Assembly: GCA_003150035.1 (NCBI GenBank)
Contig: QALR01000024.1
Span: forward strand, 1-64,000
Length of the DNA stretch: 64,000 nt
Reading direction: 5' to 3'
DNA from: Clostridiales bacterium
GTDB lineage: Bacteria; Bacillota; Clostridia; Oscillospirales; CAG-272
In this document: piece by piece, positions 41,837 through 50,715 of the stretch
Numbering within the stretch: position 1 is the first letter of the stretch
How the letters are laid out: the number at the start of each line of letters is the position of its first letter
Notes under the pieces: model-generated
Databases searched by the model: none
Seen by the model: the letters and a program-made list of their open reading frames with translations, nothing else
What the model was told of the DNA's origin: nothing
Translations under genes and position numbers: made by a program

Positions 41837-43453
41837 ATGAAAACAGTGCTGTTTGCGCTGAACGCCTCTTATTCCCATACGAATCTTGCCGTGCGGGCAA
41901 TCGGAGCCACTCTGCGGCGGGCAGGTTTCGAGACAGTTCTTGTGGAAAAGAATCTGAAAGATGCCTACCATCGTGTGCTGTGGTCACTTTATGAGGAAAA
42001 GGCGGCGGTCTACGGCTTTTCTGCGTATATCTGGAATGTTTCGGAAATGCTCCGGCTTGCCTGCGAGCTGAAAACGCTTTTGCCGGAGGCGGCGATTGTT
42101 TTCGGGGGACCCGAAGTTTCGTTTTGTGATGAGAGCTTCTTTGCGCGCTATCCGTTTGTAGATTTTATCATTGCCGGGGAAGGCGAGGAGGCGTTCCCGC
42201 AGCTTTGCAGCATGCTCTCCTGCGGCAAAACGCCGCCGCACATCCTTGCGGCGCGGCCGTACCGGGACTTTGTGCATGGCGGGATTTATTATGACGAAAT
42301 CGGGGATGCGCCGCGTGGGCTTGTCTATTATGAGTCTGTGCGGGGCTGTCCTTTTTCCTGCGCCTATTGCCTTTCCTCGGTGACGCAGGGCATGCGAGCA
42401 AAGTCTGTGCCGCACGTGCTTTCCGACCTTGCGGCGTTTGAGCGGTACGACGGCATCCGCACGGTCAAGCTTGTGGACAGGACCTTCAATTTTGACCGCG
42501 AACGCGCGGGGACGATATGGCGCGCGCTTGCCGGGGAAGCTTATACGAAGGAATATCATTTTGAAATCTGCGCGGCGCTGCTTGACGAGGAATCCTTTGC
42601 GGTGCTTGCCCGTGCGCCGAAGGGAAAATTCCGATTGGAAATCGGGGTGCAAAGCACAAATCCCGATACCTTGCGCGCCGTGCACCGTGCATTAGATACC
42701 GATAAGACGCTTACCGCGATGAAGAGACTCCATGCGATGGGGAATCTGCACATTCATGCGGATTTGATTGCCGGACTGCCGCACGAAGACTTTTCATCGT
42801 TCGGTCTGTCGTTTGACGCGGTATACGGGCACTGCAACGTATTGCAGCTTGGCTTTCTCAAGCTGCTTCTCGGCTGTGATTTAAGGGAGAATGCGGAAAA
42901 ATGGGGCATTCGGTATTCACCGTATCCGCCTTATGAGGTTTTGGAGACGGCTGACCTTTCCTTTGATGAGCTGACGCGGCTCCGGGCTATAGAAGGGCTT
43001 TTGGAACGATTCTCGAACAGCGGCAAATTTCCTTACACCTTTCCGTATCTGCCGCTTTGTGGGAAATCCGCTTTTGCTTTTTTCTCCGGACTTGCTGCGT
43101 TTGCTGCCGAGACTTTTCGGTGCGATGACATTTCTCGCCTTTCCCAAGCGGAAGCGTTTCGTCTGATTCTTGATTATGCGGAAAAATTGGAAAAGGAAGG
43201 CGCGCCGATCTGCCGCGAGGAGGTGCGGGAGAGGTTGATGATAGATTTTTTGATTGGCGAGCGGCGCAGGCTGCCGCCGTTCCTCGCTTCCGTGCCGGTG
43301 ACGGACAAGGAGAGAGAACGGGCGCTTTCCTCGGTTCCGTGGCAGGCGCGCGCCGGATGTGAAGTGGTGCGCTGCCGTTTTATGGGGGACGGTCTCCTTG
43401 TTGTAGACCGGGCCGCGGGAGCGCTGATTCGGACATCGGATATAGCAGATTAA
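41837..43453 (+). CDS. Radical SAM protein with N-terminal cobalamin-binding domain
   Basis: 538 residues from the ATG at 41837 with AAGGAG 8 nt upstream. Residues 1-140 form a Rossmann-like B12-binding domain (VLFALNASYSHTNLAVRAIGATLRRAG; VFGGPEVSF; IIAGEGEEAFPQL), though the classic D-x-H-x-x-G cobalamin His motif is not evident. The radical SAM motif is CPFSCAYC (Cys 171, 175, 178), then KLVDRTFNFD and LEIGVQS. A C-terminal region of about 150 residues fits DUF4080. Members of this group methylate or rearrange unactivated carbons, but no substrate is known here. It lies between the YfhO-like gene and rqcH. Confidence 0.9.
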   Translation: MKTVLFALNASYSHTNLAVRAIGATLRRAGFETVLVEKNLKDAYHRVLWSLYEEKAAVYGFSAYIWNVSEMLRLACELKTLLPEAAIVFGGPEVSFCDESFFARYPFVDFIIAGEGEEAFPQLCSMLSCGKTPPHILAARPYRDFVHGGIYYDEIGDAPRGLVYYESVRGCPFSCAYCLSSVTQGMRAKSVPHVLSDLAAFERYDGIRTVKLVDRTFNFDRERAGTIWRALAGEAYTKEYHFEICAALLDEESFAVLARAPKGKFRLEIGVQSTNPDTLRAVHRALDTDKTLTAMKRLHAMGNLHIHADLIAGLPHEDFSSFGLSFDAVYGHCNVLQLGFLKLLLGCDLRENAEKWGIRYSPYPPYEVLETADLSFDELTRLRAIEGLLERFSNSGKFPYTFPYLPLCGKSAFAFFSGLAAFAAETFRCDDISRLSQAEAFRLILDYAEKLEKEGAPICREEVRERLMIDFLIGERRRLPPFLASVPVTDKERERALSSVPWQARAGCEVVRCRFMGDGLLVVDRAAGALIRTSDIAD

Positions 43454-43524
43454 CGGCGGAGACGAAAAAGCGCCGTCCGTTATCCGATGGGAACGGAAGA
43501 GAAAAAGAAAACGGAGGAATGGAT

Positions 43525-45291
43525 ATGGCATATGATGCGGGGATGGCGCGCGCCGTTTGCGTCGAGCTTGCCGCAAGGTTTTGCGGCGCCAAAATTGAAA
43601 AAATTTATCAGCCGTCGAGCGACGAAATCTTGCTGCTTTGCAGACGGCACGGTGAGAGCCGAAAGCTCCTTTTGTCCGCGTCTGCGTCCGGTGCGCGCGT
43701 ATGTGAGACGGCGGCGACAAGAGAAAATCCGAAAACGCCGCCAATGTTCTGCATGCAGCTGCGCAAGCATTTGACAGGCGCCGTCATCACGGGAATTTCG
43801 ACCCCCGGCTTTGAGCGGGTGATAGAAATTGCCTTTGATGCATTCGATGAGATGGGCTTTGCCTGCCGGAAGTTCCTTGTGGCTGAGATCATGGGCAAGT
43901 GCAGCAATCTGGTTTTTCTGACGGAGGAGAATGGGCGAAAAAAGGTGACGGGCGTTTTAAAAAGCGTGGATTTCTCAACGAGTTCCAAACGGCAGGTGCT
44001 TGCGGGAATGACGTATGAGCTGCCGCCCGCACAAAACAAGAGGGATCCGCTCACGGAAGACAAAGAACACTTCCTTGCTGCATTTTCTGCCTATGGCGGG
44101 GAACGCGCGGCGGAAAAATTTATACTCGATACGTATCAGGGGCTCTCTCCTCTCGCGGCAAGGGAAATCGCTTGTCGGGCAGGCTGCCTCGGCGACTCTC
44201 TTGGCGATTCCGACGCGGACGCTTTGTGGCGCGAGCTTGCCGCTTTCCGCGACCGGATCCTTGAGGGGACCTTCCTGCCGCTGATGCTCTCACGCACAGA
44301 GGGAAAAACGCTCGAACCGTTTGAATATTGCTTTTTTGATGTGCTTCAGTATGAGAATGCCGTAACCAAAACCGTGTTTCCGGATTTTGCCGCGCTTTTT
44401 GATGCTTTTTACGGGACGCGGGAAGCGATTGCTACCATGAAGTCCCGTGCTCACGATATAGAAACGGTTCTTCACGCGGCGAGGCATAAGCTTATAAAAA
44501 AGCTTCCTCAGCTGGAGCGGGAGCTTGCGGAATGCGATGAAATGGAAACCTATAAGCTGTGGGGAGACTTGATTACGGCTTCCGCCTATATGCTGAAGCA
44601 AAAGGTGCCGTTTTGCGAGGTGACCAATTATTACAGCGAAAATTTGGAGACAGTGAAGATTCCTCTTGACGCAAGAATCACGCCGTCACAAAATGCAGCA
44701 AAATACTATAAGAAGTATGCAAAACTCAGAACGGCAAAGGGCGTTCTCACCGAACAGATTGGGAAGACAAGAGAGGAGCTTTCCTATCTTGCCTCTGTTG
44801 AGGAGGCGGTCGCGCGCGCAGAGACGGAGGCGGATCTTACCGGCATCCGTGCGGAGCTTGCCGCTTCCGGCTACGGTTCGGGGAAAAAGCGGACGGAAAA
44901 GGTGCAGACGGCGAAAGAAGCATCGTCGGCGAGCGTATTCTATACCTCTTCCGGACGGGAGTGCTATCTCGGCCGAAACAATTTGCAAAACGATTATGTT
45001 ACGACAAGGCTGGCAAAAAAATCCGACTGGTGGTTCCATGTGAAGGGAGGTCACGGGGCACATGTGGTCATGGCATGTGAACCGGAGGAGGAACCGCCCG
45101 CGCGGGATTTTACCGAGGCCGCTGCCGCTGCCGCCTATTATTCGGAAATGCGGGACGGGGAGAAGGTTCCGGTGGATTATACTCGGGTGAAAAATGTAAA
45201 AAAACCTTCCGGCGCCGTGCCGGGCAAGGTGATTTATACAACCAATTATACGGCCTATGTCGATCCGAAAAAGCCGGAAAACCTAAGGTAA
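43525..45291 (+). CDS. rqcH: Rqc2 homologue RqcH (NFACT protein, ribosome quality control)
   Basis: 588 residues from the ATG at 43525 (GGAGG 7 nt upstream); the ATG at 43519 is only 1 nt from the site. Domain order is NFACT-N (MAYDAGMARAVCVELAARFCGAKIEKIYQP; FCMQLRKHL; ERVIEIAF), helix-hairpin-helix region (YQGLSPLAAREIACRAG), a long coiled coil (about 290-440) and C-terminal NFACT-R/DUF814 (GRNNLQNDYVTTRLAKKSDWWFHVKGGHGAHVVM). RqcH binds obstructed 50S subunits and directs C-terminal Ala tailing of the stalled chain. The gene ends at a clear terminator, immediately before the phage-derived module. Confidence 0.95.
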   Translation: MAYDAGMARAVCVELAARFCGAKIEKIYQPSSDEILLLCRRHGESRKLLLSASASGARVCETAATRENPKTPPMFCMQLRKHLTGAVITGISTPGFERVIEIAFDAFDEMGFACRKFLVAEIMGKCSNLVFLTEENGRKKVTGVLKSVDFSTSSKRQVLAGMTYELPPAQNKRDPLTEDKEHFLAAFSAYGGERAAEKFILDTYQGLSPLAAREIACRAGCLGDSLGDSDADALWRELAAFRDRILEGTFLPLMLSRTEGKTLEPFEYCFFDVLQYENAVTKTVFPDFAALFDAFYGTREAIATMKSRAHDIETVLHAARHKLIKKLPQLERELAECDEMETYKLWGDLITASAYMLKQKVPFCEVTNYYSENLETVKIPLDARITPSQNAAKYYKKYAKLRTAKGVLTEQIGKTREELSYLASVEEAVARAETEADLTGIRAELAASGYGSGKKRTEKVQTAKEASSASVFYTSSGRECYLGRNNLQNDYVTTRLAKKSDWWFHVKGGHGAHVVMACEPEEEPPARDFTEAAAAAAYYSEMRDGEKVPVDYTRVKNVKKPSGAVPGKVIYTTNYTAYVDPKKPENLR

Positions 45292-45321
45292 GCACTTTTT
45301 TCGATAAGAAAATTTGATTTG

Positions 45322-45351
45322 GGATATCCATGAATTTGGATATCCTTTTTT
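45322..45351 (+). terminator. Terminator of rqcH
   Basis: GGATATCC (45322-45329) and GGATATCC (45338-45345) pair with an 8-nt loop, then TTTTTT. Confidence 0.85.
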
Positions 45352-45385
45352 GATGAAAAGACGGGAAAAAGAAAGAAATCCTGAG

Positions 45386-45411
45386 AAATAGAGAACAAAT
45401 GTTCTCTATTT
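45386..45411. promoter_or_regulatory. Perfect 12-bp-arm palindrome, LexA/SOS-like operator candidate
   Basis: AAATAGAGAACA-AA-TGTTCTCTATTT. The core GAAC-AAAT-GTTC equals the inner part of the Firmicutes LexA box (CGAAC-N4-GTTCG); the outermost C/G pair is replaced by A/T. The 10-mer ACAAATGTTC recurs 27 bp downstream (45422-45431) between the -35 and -10. A phage-type repressor operator is the alternative reading. Confidence 0.55.
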
Positions 45412-45414
45412 TTA

Positions 45415-45443
45415 TTGACACACAAATGTTCGTGTGGTATAAT
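45415..45443 (+). promoter_or_regulatory. Consensus promoter of the phage head module
   Basis: TTGACA at 45415-45420, 17-nt spacer, TATAAT at 45438-45443, a perfect sigma-A consensus. The spacer contains the second ACAAATGTTC copy, so a protein bound there would block RNA polymerase. Confidence 0.9.
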
Positions 45444-45488
45444 GGCGGCACAGGGAACAAATTGATTTAAGAAGGGAGGGCGGTCACG

Positions 45489-45725
45489 GTGGATTGGCAC
45501 AACGAGAGCTTTTCGGAAAAAAATCGTGACAAAATCAAGAAAAACTCGGTGATTTCCTATTGCGATCACTGTGGATTTGCGATTTACAGGTCGGACGACG
45601 CACTGATGATAAACGGTACGGAGGACAGGATCCATTCTGATTGTTGGGAGGAATACGCAATAGAACATATGTTTGATTTTGCCAAAAAAATACCAGAGGA
45701 CGAATGGTTTGACCGCGAATTTTGA
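45489..45725 (+). CDS. Small cysteine-containing protein, first gene of the phage module
   Basis: 78 residues from a GTG at 45489 with AAGGGAGG about 9 nt upstream. MDWHNESFSEKNRDKIKKNS is followed by CDHCGFAIYRSDDALMINGTEDRIHSDCWEEY: Cys-x2-Cys plus a later His and Cys suggest a single zinc site. It ends acidic (KKIPEDEWFDREF). No family was recognised. It is 46 nt after the promoter and 1 nt before the next gene, so it is an integral part of the module. Confidence 0.75.
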   Translation: MDWHNESFSEKNRDKIKKNSVISYCDHCGFAIYRSDDALMINGTEDRIHSDCWEEYAIEHMFDFAKKIPEDEWFDREF

Positions 45726-45726
45726 A

Positions 45727-46164
45727 ATGAACGCCCCGTCGGAAAAGGACGGAATCACGCCTGCCGTTTTTGCCAGAAGAGCCGCAAGCTATTTTCGCGG
45801 GTGTGACAGCGGAACGGCGAGCGCTGCATGCGACACATGTGAGGTGCGGTTCGGAGATGCACGATGTGAGGGATGCCGGAAGAAGCAAACAAGGCCCTAC
45901 ACGCTTTCCGGACTTTGCCTCGCGCTTGGCATTCCCAAGCGCACCTTCAAGAGCTTAAGAAGGGATAAAAAGTTTGCGGAGGCGGTCGAGATGGCGCTTT
46001 TGAAGATTGAAGCGTATATCGAGGAAAACAGTATTTCCGGACGCATTAACGGAACGCTTGCGCTTGCGATTCTGCGAGAGAACTTTGGTTGGGGTGAAAA
46101 GCCGGAGATGCCGGAGACGGTCGAGGTCGTACTGTCGGAGGAAGCGAAGCGATATGCAAAATGA
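45727..46164 (+). CDS. Small terminase subunit-like DNA-packaging protein
   Basis: 145 residues from the ATG at 45727, which almost touches the preceding stop (no strong ribosome site, so translation is probably coupled). An N-terminal Cys-x2-Cys ... Cys-x2-Cys element (CDTCEVRFGDARCEGC, about residues 38-53) may bind zinc. The helical part TLSGLCLALGIPKRTFKSLRRDKKFAEAVEMALLKIEAYIEENSISGRINGTLALAILRENFGW fits P22 gp3-type packaging proteins, which recognise phage DNA for the large subunit. It overlaps the large terminase gene by 11 nt. Confidence 0.78.
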   Translation: MNAPSEKDGITPAVFARRAASYFRGCDSGTASAACDTCEVRFGDARCEGCRKKQTRPYTLSGLCLALGIPKRTFKSLRRDKKFAEAVEMALLKIEAYIEENSISGRINGTLALAILRENFGWGEKPEMPETVEVVLSEEAKRYAK

Positions 46165-47482
46165 CACGCAGAAAACCATATTTTTTGATGTGAAGCTGTC
46201 GGAAAAGCAAAAAGAATTTTTCCTTTCCGAGGCGAAATATACAGCGTACGGCGGCGCGCGCGGCGGAGGAAAAAGCTTCGCTCTGCGGTATAAGCTCGTG
46301 CTGCTTTGCCTGAACTATCCGGGGATCCGCGTGCTTCTTGTCAGGCGAAGCTATCCGGAGCTTCGGGAGAATCATATCCGACCCTTGTGTGGAATGCTTT
46401 GCGGGAACCCGTCGCTTGCGGTGTACTGCGAGCGGGACAAGTGCTTTACCTTTGCCTGCGGTTCAAGACTTTTACTCGGGTATTTGTCGGGGCATGGGGA
46501 CCTTCTCCGATATCAAGGGCAGGAATATGACATCATCGCCATTGATGAAGCGACACAGATCGATGAAGAGATGTTTTTGATGTTGGCGGCGTCTCTGCGC
46601 GGCGCAAACCGTTTCCCGCGGCGCATGTATCTTACCTGCAATCCCGGCGGCGTCGGTCATGGTTGGGTCAAGCGGCTTTTTATTGACAGAGCTTATCGCA
46701 AGGGGGAGATACCGGAGGATTATCGGTTTATTCCTGCGTTTGTATACGACAACGAGGTATTGATGCGGGAGGATCCGGAATATGTGAAGCGGCTTGAAGT
46801 GCTCCCTGAATCACTGCGTGCTGCATGGCTTTATGGGAGATGGGATGTTTTTTCGGGTCAGTTTTTCCCGGAATTCGATGAGGCACATCATGTCTGCGAC
46901 CCCCTCCCGCCGCCGCGGGATGCTGCTTATTATTGCGCCATCGATTACGGGCTTGATATGCTGGCGGCTCTTTTTATCGCGGTGGGCACCGACGGACGCG
47001 CCTATGTTTACGACGAGGTCTATGAAAGCAACCTCATTGTCCGTGCTGCGGCGGCAAAAGTCCGTGAGAAACTGCCGCAGGGAGCTACTGTTCTTGCACC
47101 GGCGGATCTGTGGAGCCGCGGGCGGGACAGCGGACGTTCGGCCGCGGAGCTGTTTGCAGAGCATGGCGTCTATTTCACGAAGATCGTGCCGGACCGTGTG
47201 AACGGTTGGTTGGCACTGAAGGAGTGGCTTGCGTCAGATCAGGATGGTTCGCCGCGTCTTGTGGTATCCCGGAATTGCCGAAACCTTATCCGATGTCTGC
47301 CGCAGCTTTGCCACGACGTGCATCGGCCCGGCGACGCCGCGACGGAGCCTCATGAGATCACACACGCGCCGGACGCACTTCGGTATTTTGCTTCCTTCCG
47401 CGGGGCGGCGCCGGGAGAAAAGAACCCTTTACGCAGCAGAGGGACATTTCAACGAACAGAAAGGAATCGATATGAATTTTAG
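46154..47482 (+). CDS. terL: Large terminase subunit
   Basis: 442 residues from the ATG at 46154 with GGAGG about 12 nt upstream. Packaging ATPase motifs: Walker A GGARGGGKS (residues 33-41) and Walker B IIAIDEA (about 127-133); coupling motif region LTCNPGG (about 157). The nuclease domain begins YYCAIDYGLDMLAALFIAV (about 258) with its first acidic residue and ends APDALRYF. It translocates DNA into a prohead and cuts it. All key residues are present, so it could be active. It overlaps the portal gene by 11 nt. Confidence 0.92.
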   Translation: MQNDTQKTIFFDVKLSEKQKEFFLSEAKYTAYGGARGGGKSFALRYKLVLLCLNYPGIRVLLVRRSYPELRENHIRPLCGMLCGNPSLAVYCERDKCFTFACGSRLLLGYLSGHGDLLRYQGQEYDIIAIDEATQIDEEMFLMLAASLRGANRFPRRMYLTCNPGGVGHGWVKRLFIDRAYRKGEIPEDYRFIPAFVYDNEVLMREDPEYVKRLEVLPESLRAAWLYGRWDVFSGQFFPEFDEAHHVCDPLPPPRDAAYYCAIDYGLDMLAALFIAVGTDGRAYVYDEVYESNLIVRAAAAKVREKLPQGATVLAPADLWSRGRDSGRSAAELFAEHGVYFTKIVPDRVNGWLALKEWLASDQDGSPRLVVSRNCRNLIRCLPQLCHDVHRPGDAATEPHEITHAPDALRYFASFRGAAPGEKNPLRSRGTFQRTERNRYEF

Positions 47483-49178
47483 GTTTTGGAAACACCCAGA
47501 TGGGAAGAGCGCCCCGTCTGACAGGAGGGATGCCGCGTTCCGAGAGAAAAGCATTGCCGCCTTGCTGTCAGACGCAAGAGGAGCGCGGAGCGCTACGGAC
47601 GCTTATTGGCGTCGGATGCGTGCCTATTATGATGGAACGCATGATACGGCGAAGCAAACCGGAGAATTTTGCGCGTCGCTTGATCTGCCGTGGCGGCCGG
47701 CATCCGTCCCGGATGGTTATCTGCATGTGGAAAGCCAGATCGAGGCAACGCCGCCGGATTTTGAGTTTTCTGCCAGAGGCGACGGGGATGAGACAAAAGC
47801 AAAGGTCCGGGAGAGAGTCGTACGCTATGCCGTGCAAAATTCGGATTTGACAGCGAAGAATGCCGTCAATGAAAGACGGCTCGGTATTTGCGGCAGCGCT
47901 GTGTGGAAGCTTGCCGTCGGACGCGGAGAGGACGGAGAGCCGGAGGTCGCTATTGAAAATCCGCCGCCGGAAACCATTTATCCGGATCCGGCAGCGACAA
48001 GCGTGGACGATTGCGAATACATCGCCTGCGTATATCGGATGAGCGCTGCCCGTGCTGCGCGTTTGTTTGCCGCAGACCTTCGCAGGCTCGGGCTTTCGAT
48101 GACGGATATTTTGCGGGGACGTGACAAGCCTTCGGGTAGACGCCTTTGTGCTGCCTTGCCGGATGACATGCCCCGCACCGATGAAACGGTGGAAATCACG
48201 GAGTGGTGGTTTCGTCAGCCGGAGGATGGGGAAGCAATTTGCGGCTTGTGCGGCGACGATGGGGAAGAACAGGTAACATACCGGTACCGCTCGGGGGACA
48301 TTGCGCTTTCCGTTTTGATAGAAGGAACGGAGATCCGATATGTCCCGAAGTTCTGGACGAAGACGTCATGCCGTTGGTATCCGATCGTGATATACGGAAA
48401 AATTCCGCAAGAGGGTACAGTCTGGGGAAAAAGTGAGCTTGAGACGATCCTGCCTCTCATCGACGCTGCGGATAGGCAGCTTGTGTTTGCTCAACTCAAT
48501 ACAGCGTTTCTTTCTAATGATATTCTTGTATATGAGGAAAACGCGTTTTCTCCGGATAGCTATCCGGAAAATCGTCCCGGCGCCATCTGGAAGCTGCGCC
48601 CGGGCATGATGGATAAGGTCAAGCGCCTTGGCGGTCTTGCAGGAGAGAGTATTTCTCATTATGAAATTGTCGACCGGTACCGGGCGATGATGAAGGAAGC
48701 GCTGGGAAACTATGATTTTATGCAGGGGGACAGTTCCACGCAGGTGACCACAGCGACTGGTCTTGCTCTTCTCGGAGATTATGCCTCACGCAGGATGCAA
48801 GCAAAAAATATCTGCAAGCGCACGGGCTTTGAGCGATTGTATCGCCTCATTGACATGATGGCGCTAGAGCTTTTTGATACGGAAAAAGTCCGTGCCATCA
48901 CCGATGGCGCAGGAGGCTACTCCTATGAGGGATATCTCGGCACGCTCGGATACGTTCCTTCGCTGGATATAGCGGTGCATGTCGGTGAGGGGGTGGAAAA
49001 TTCACGATCCTTTACGCTTTCTGCGCTTTCGGAGCTTGTAGGGTGCGAACTTGCTCCTGAAAATTACCCGGTTGTACGCGCGTATATCAACGCACTCGGT
49101 ATTCCGGAGCGCGCATCATTGATAACGGCTTTGGATAAAAAATTTTTAACAGAATCGGAGGAATTCAAACATGAATGA
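47472..49178 (+). CDS. Portal protein (P22 gp1-like)
   Basis: 568 residues from the ATG at 47472, AAAGGAA 6 nt upstream. Portal-type features are the N-terminal helical YWRRMRAYYDG, an IENPPPETIYPDPAATSVDDCEYI stretch, WWFRQPEDGEAICG, and YGKIPQEGTVWGKSELETILPLIDAADRQLVFAQLN, the long helix region of P22-family portals, followed by GDSSTQVTTATGLALLGDYASRRMQAK. It forms the dodecameric ring through which DNA enters the capsid. Overlaps terL and the scaffold-like gene by 11 and 8 nt. Confidence 0.88.
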   Translation: MNFRFWKHPDGKSAPSDRRDAAFREKSIAALLSDARGARSATDAYWRRMRAYYDGTHDTAKQTGEFCASLDLPWRPASVPDGYLHVESQIEATPPDFEFSARGDGDETKAKVRERVVRYAVQNSDLTAKNAVNERRLGICGSAVWKLAVGRGEDGEPEVAIENPPPETIYPDPAATSVDDCEYIACVYRMSAARAARLFAADLRRLGLSMTDILRGRDKPSGRRLCAALPDDMPRTDETVEITEWWFRQPEDGEAICGLCGDDGEEQVTYRYRSGDIALSVLIEGTEIRYVPKFWTKTSCRWYPIVIYGKIPQEGTVWGKSELETILPLIDAADRQLVFAQLNTAFLSNDILVYEENAFSPDSYPENRPGAIWKLRPGMMDKVKRLGGLAGESISHYEIVDRYRAMMKEALGNYDFMQGDSSTQVTTATGLALLGDYASRRMQAKNICKRTGFERLYRLIDMMALELFDTEKVRAITDGAGGYSYEGYLGTLGYVPSLDIAVHVGEGVENSRSFTLSALSELVGCELAPENYPVVRAYINALGIPERASLITALDKKFLTESEEFKHE

Positions 49179-49761
49179 GGACTTCATGCTGCCCTTGGAG
49201 CAGACAGCGGAAGAAGAGAAAACGGTTCTGCCTGTGACAAAAGAAGAACCGTTCGCTCTTCTAATGGAGCAGGAAAGGCCGTCTGAGGATGAAGTTGTTT
49301 TGACGGAGGAAGCGGTGCAGCCCACGGAGGATGTACGAGAAGGGGAAGAGGATGCGGGAGAATATGCGGATTCCATTGCGGATGCGGCAGCTTCTGAACA
49401 AAGCGGCAGGGAAGAGGAAAGGCAGATGTCAGAGCCGCTTTCTGAGACACGGATTGCAGAGCTGGCTGCAAACCCGATGTTTGCGCATTTTGCACACGGG
49501 AGAACAGGAAGCCTGAATACGATTCTGCGTGATTTTGAAAGAATGCTTTCTGCCGGCGGGAGGGACCGTCCCTCTCGGATGTGTGCATCCGATGCGGCAA
49601 GGGTAACGCCCACTGCGCAGATAGCAACGGCAGATGTGGCCCTAAACGAACGTCAGCGCGCGCTTGCCCGCGCGGCCGGCATGAGCTATCGGGAATATTA
49701 TGATTTAGCAAGCGATGTTCCCGGCTTGAATTTATTTTATAAAAAGGAGAATCACAAATGA
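49171..49761 (+). CDS. Acidic scaffold-like protein
   Basis: 196 residues; GGAGG lies 8 nt before the ATG at 49171. The first 95 residues are strongly acidic and low complexity (EEEK, SEDEVVLTEE, REGEEDAGEYAD). The C-terminal half is helical (ALNERQRALARAAGMSYREYYDLASDVPG). Position between portal and coat, acidic helical composition and size match phage scaffolding proteins such as P22 gp8 (which is longer, about 300 residues). Assigned from position and composition only. Its last codons overlap the coat gene by 4 nt. Confidence 0.6.
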   Translation: MNEDFMLPLEQTAEEEKTVLPVTKEEPFALLMEQERPSEDEVVLTEEAVQPTEDVREGEEDAGEYADSIADAAASEQSGREEERQMSEPLSETRIAELAANPMFAHFAHGRTGSLNTILRDFERMLSAGGRDRPSRMCASDAARVTPTAQIATADVALNERQRALARAAGMSYREYYDLASDVPGLNLFYKKENHK

Positions 49762-50654
49762 GCAATGATATTTACACATGGTCCGGTGACATGTATCCGC
49801 TGGTCAAGAAGCGTTTCGACGAGAGGTATGTGTCAAGAATGAACCTCATCGGCAAACTTTGCGGTGTTGTCAAGCAGAACGAGCTTTCCTATGAGCTGCC
49901 CGGGCTTGGCGGCTATGGAGAACTTCCGACTTATACCGGGGAGCTTTCTTATGCAGACGATAGCAAGACATTCCTGACAATGGTGAAGCCGGAGGAGCGT
50001 GCACTTGCCATTCCGGTATCTTATAAAAAAGCCAAAATTGACATGGTGGGGGAAGCGGAGAAAACCGGCACGAGACTAGCCGATTCCGCCTATATGACAG
50101 TACTTGCCGGCTTCTACCGTGTCTTCGGCAATGCCTTTACAACGATTGGGGCGGACGGAGTCGCATGGGCGTCTGCGTCCCATCCGATTGATACGAGCGA
50201 GGAGAGCGAGACATTTTCCAATTTGATCACAACGGAGCTTTCCGTTGCTGCCATCTGTGCGGCGCAGACAGCGGCGGCAAAATTTGTAACGGCCGACGGG
50301 CTTCCTTTCGTTTCCAATTTCGATTTGCTTTTGGTAGCGCCGGAGCTGGAGGGCACGGCAAGAACGATCTGCGGCGAGGATGCTCTCCTGACGCCGGAGG
50401 AAGGTATCGGCGGAAACAAATATGGCATGAAATATATGGTGGCGGGCGGCGGGGGGCTTGGCTTCTCCGGGAAAAAATGGGCGCTTGCAGATAGTATGCT
50501 GCTGCCTGAGGTGCTTAAGCTTGTCTATATTACAGAGCCAACGGTTGTCGTTTCGCCGAGGGAAAATCCGCTGATGACGGATTATATCTCCTATGTGGAT
50601 TTTGCATTTGGCTTTGGGGATGCAAGACCGATCGTTTTTTCCAACCCCGCATGA
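49758..50654 (+). CDS. Major capsid (coat) protein
   Basis: 298 residues, start overlapping the previous stop (ATGA) with AAAAGGAG upstream. MSNDIYTWSGDMYPLVKKRFDERYVSRMNLIGKL is a helical N-arm. Further features are KPEERALAIPVSYKKAKID, then SASHPIDTSEESETFSNLITTELS and FVSNFDLLLVAPELEGTARTICG, the E-loop/P-domain style segments seen in HK97-fold coat proteins that bind and release as a lattice, followed by a C-terminal FAFGFGDARPIVF. Assigned from gene order and general features. It is shorter than P22 coat (430 residues), so the P22 insertion domain is probably missing. Confidence 0.75.
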   Translation: MSNDIYTWSGDMYPLVKKRFDERYVSRMNLIGKLCGVVKQNELSYELPGLGGYGELPTYTGELSYADDSKTFLTMVKPEERALAIPVSYKKAKIDMVGEAEKTGTRLADSAYMTVLAGFYRVFGNAFTTIGADGVAWASASHPIDTSEESETFSNLITTELSVAAICAAQTAAAKFVTADGLPFVSNFDLLLVAPELEGTARTICGEDALLTPEEGIGGNKYGMKYMVAGGGGLGFSGKKWALADSMLLPEVLKLVYITEPTVVVSPRENPLMTDYISYVDFAFGFGDARPIVFSNPA

Positions 50655-50671
50655 GTGGGAAGGATAAGGTG

Positions 50672-50703
50672 TTTCCGGAGGAGGGCATATCCTCCTCCGG
50701 AGA
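50672..50703 (+). other. Strong hairpin between coat and gp4-like genes
   Basis: A 13-bp stem (50672-50684 / 50691-50703) with one G-U pair and a 6-nt loop. It lies after the coat stop and just before the next ribosome site, with no U run. It could lower expression of downstream genes relative to coat protein or stabilise the coat mRNA. Confidence 0.6.
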
Positions 50704-50715
50704 AAGGAGAGGAAT

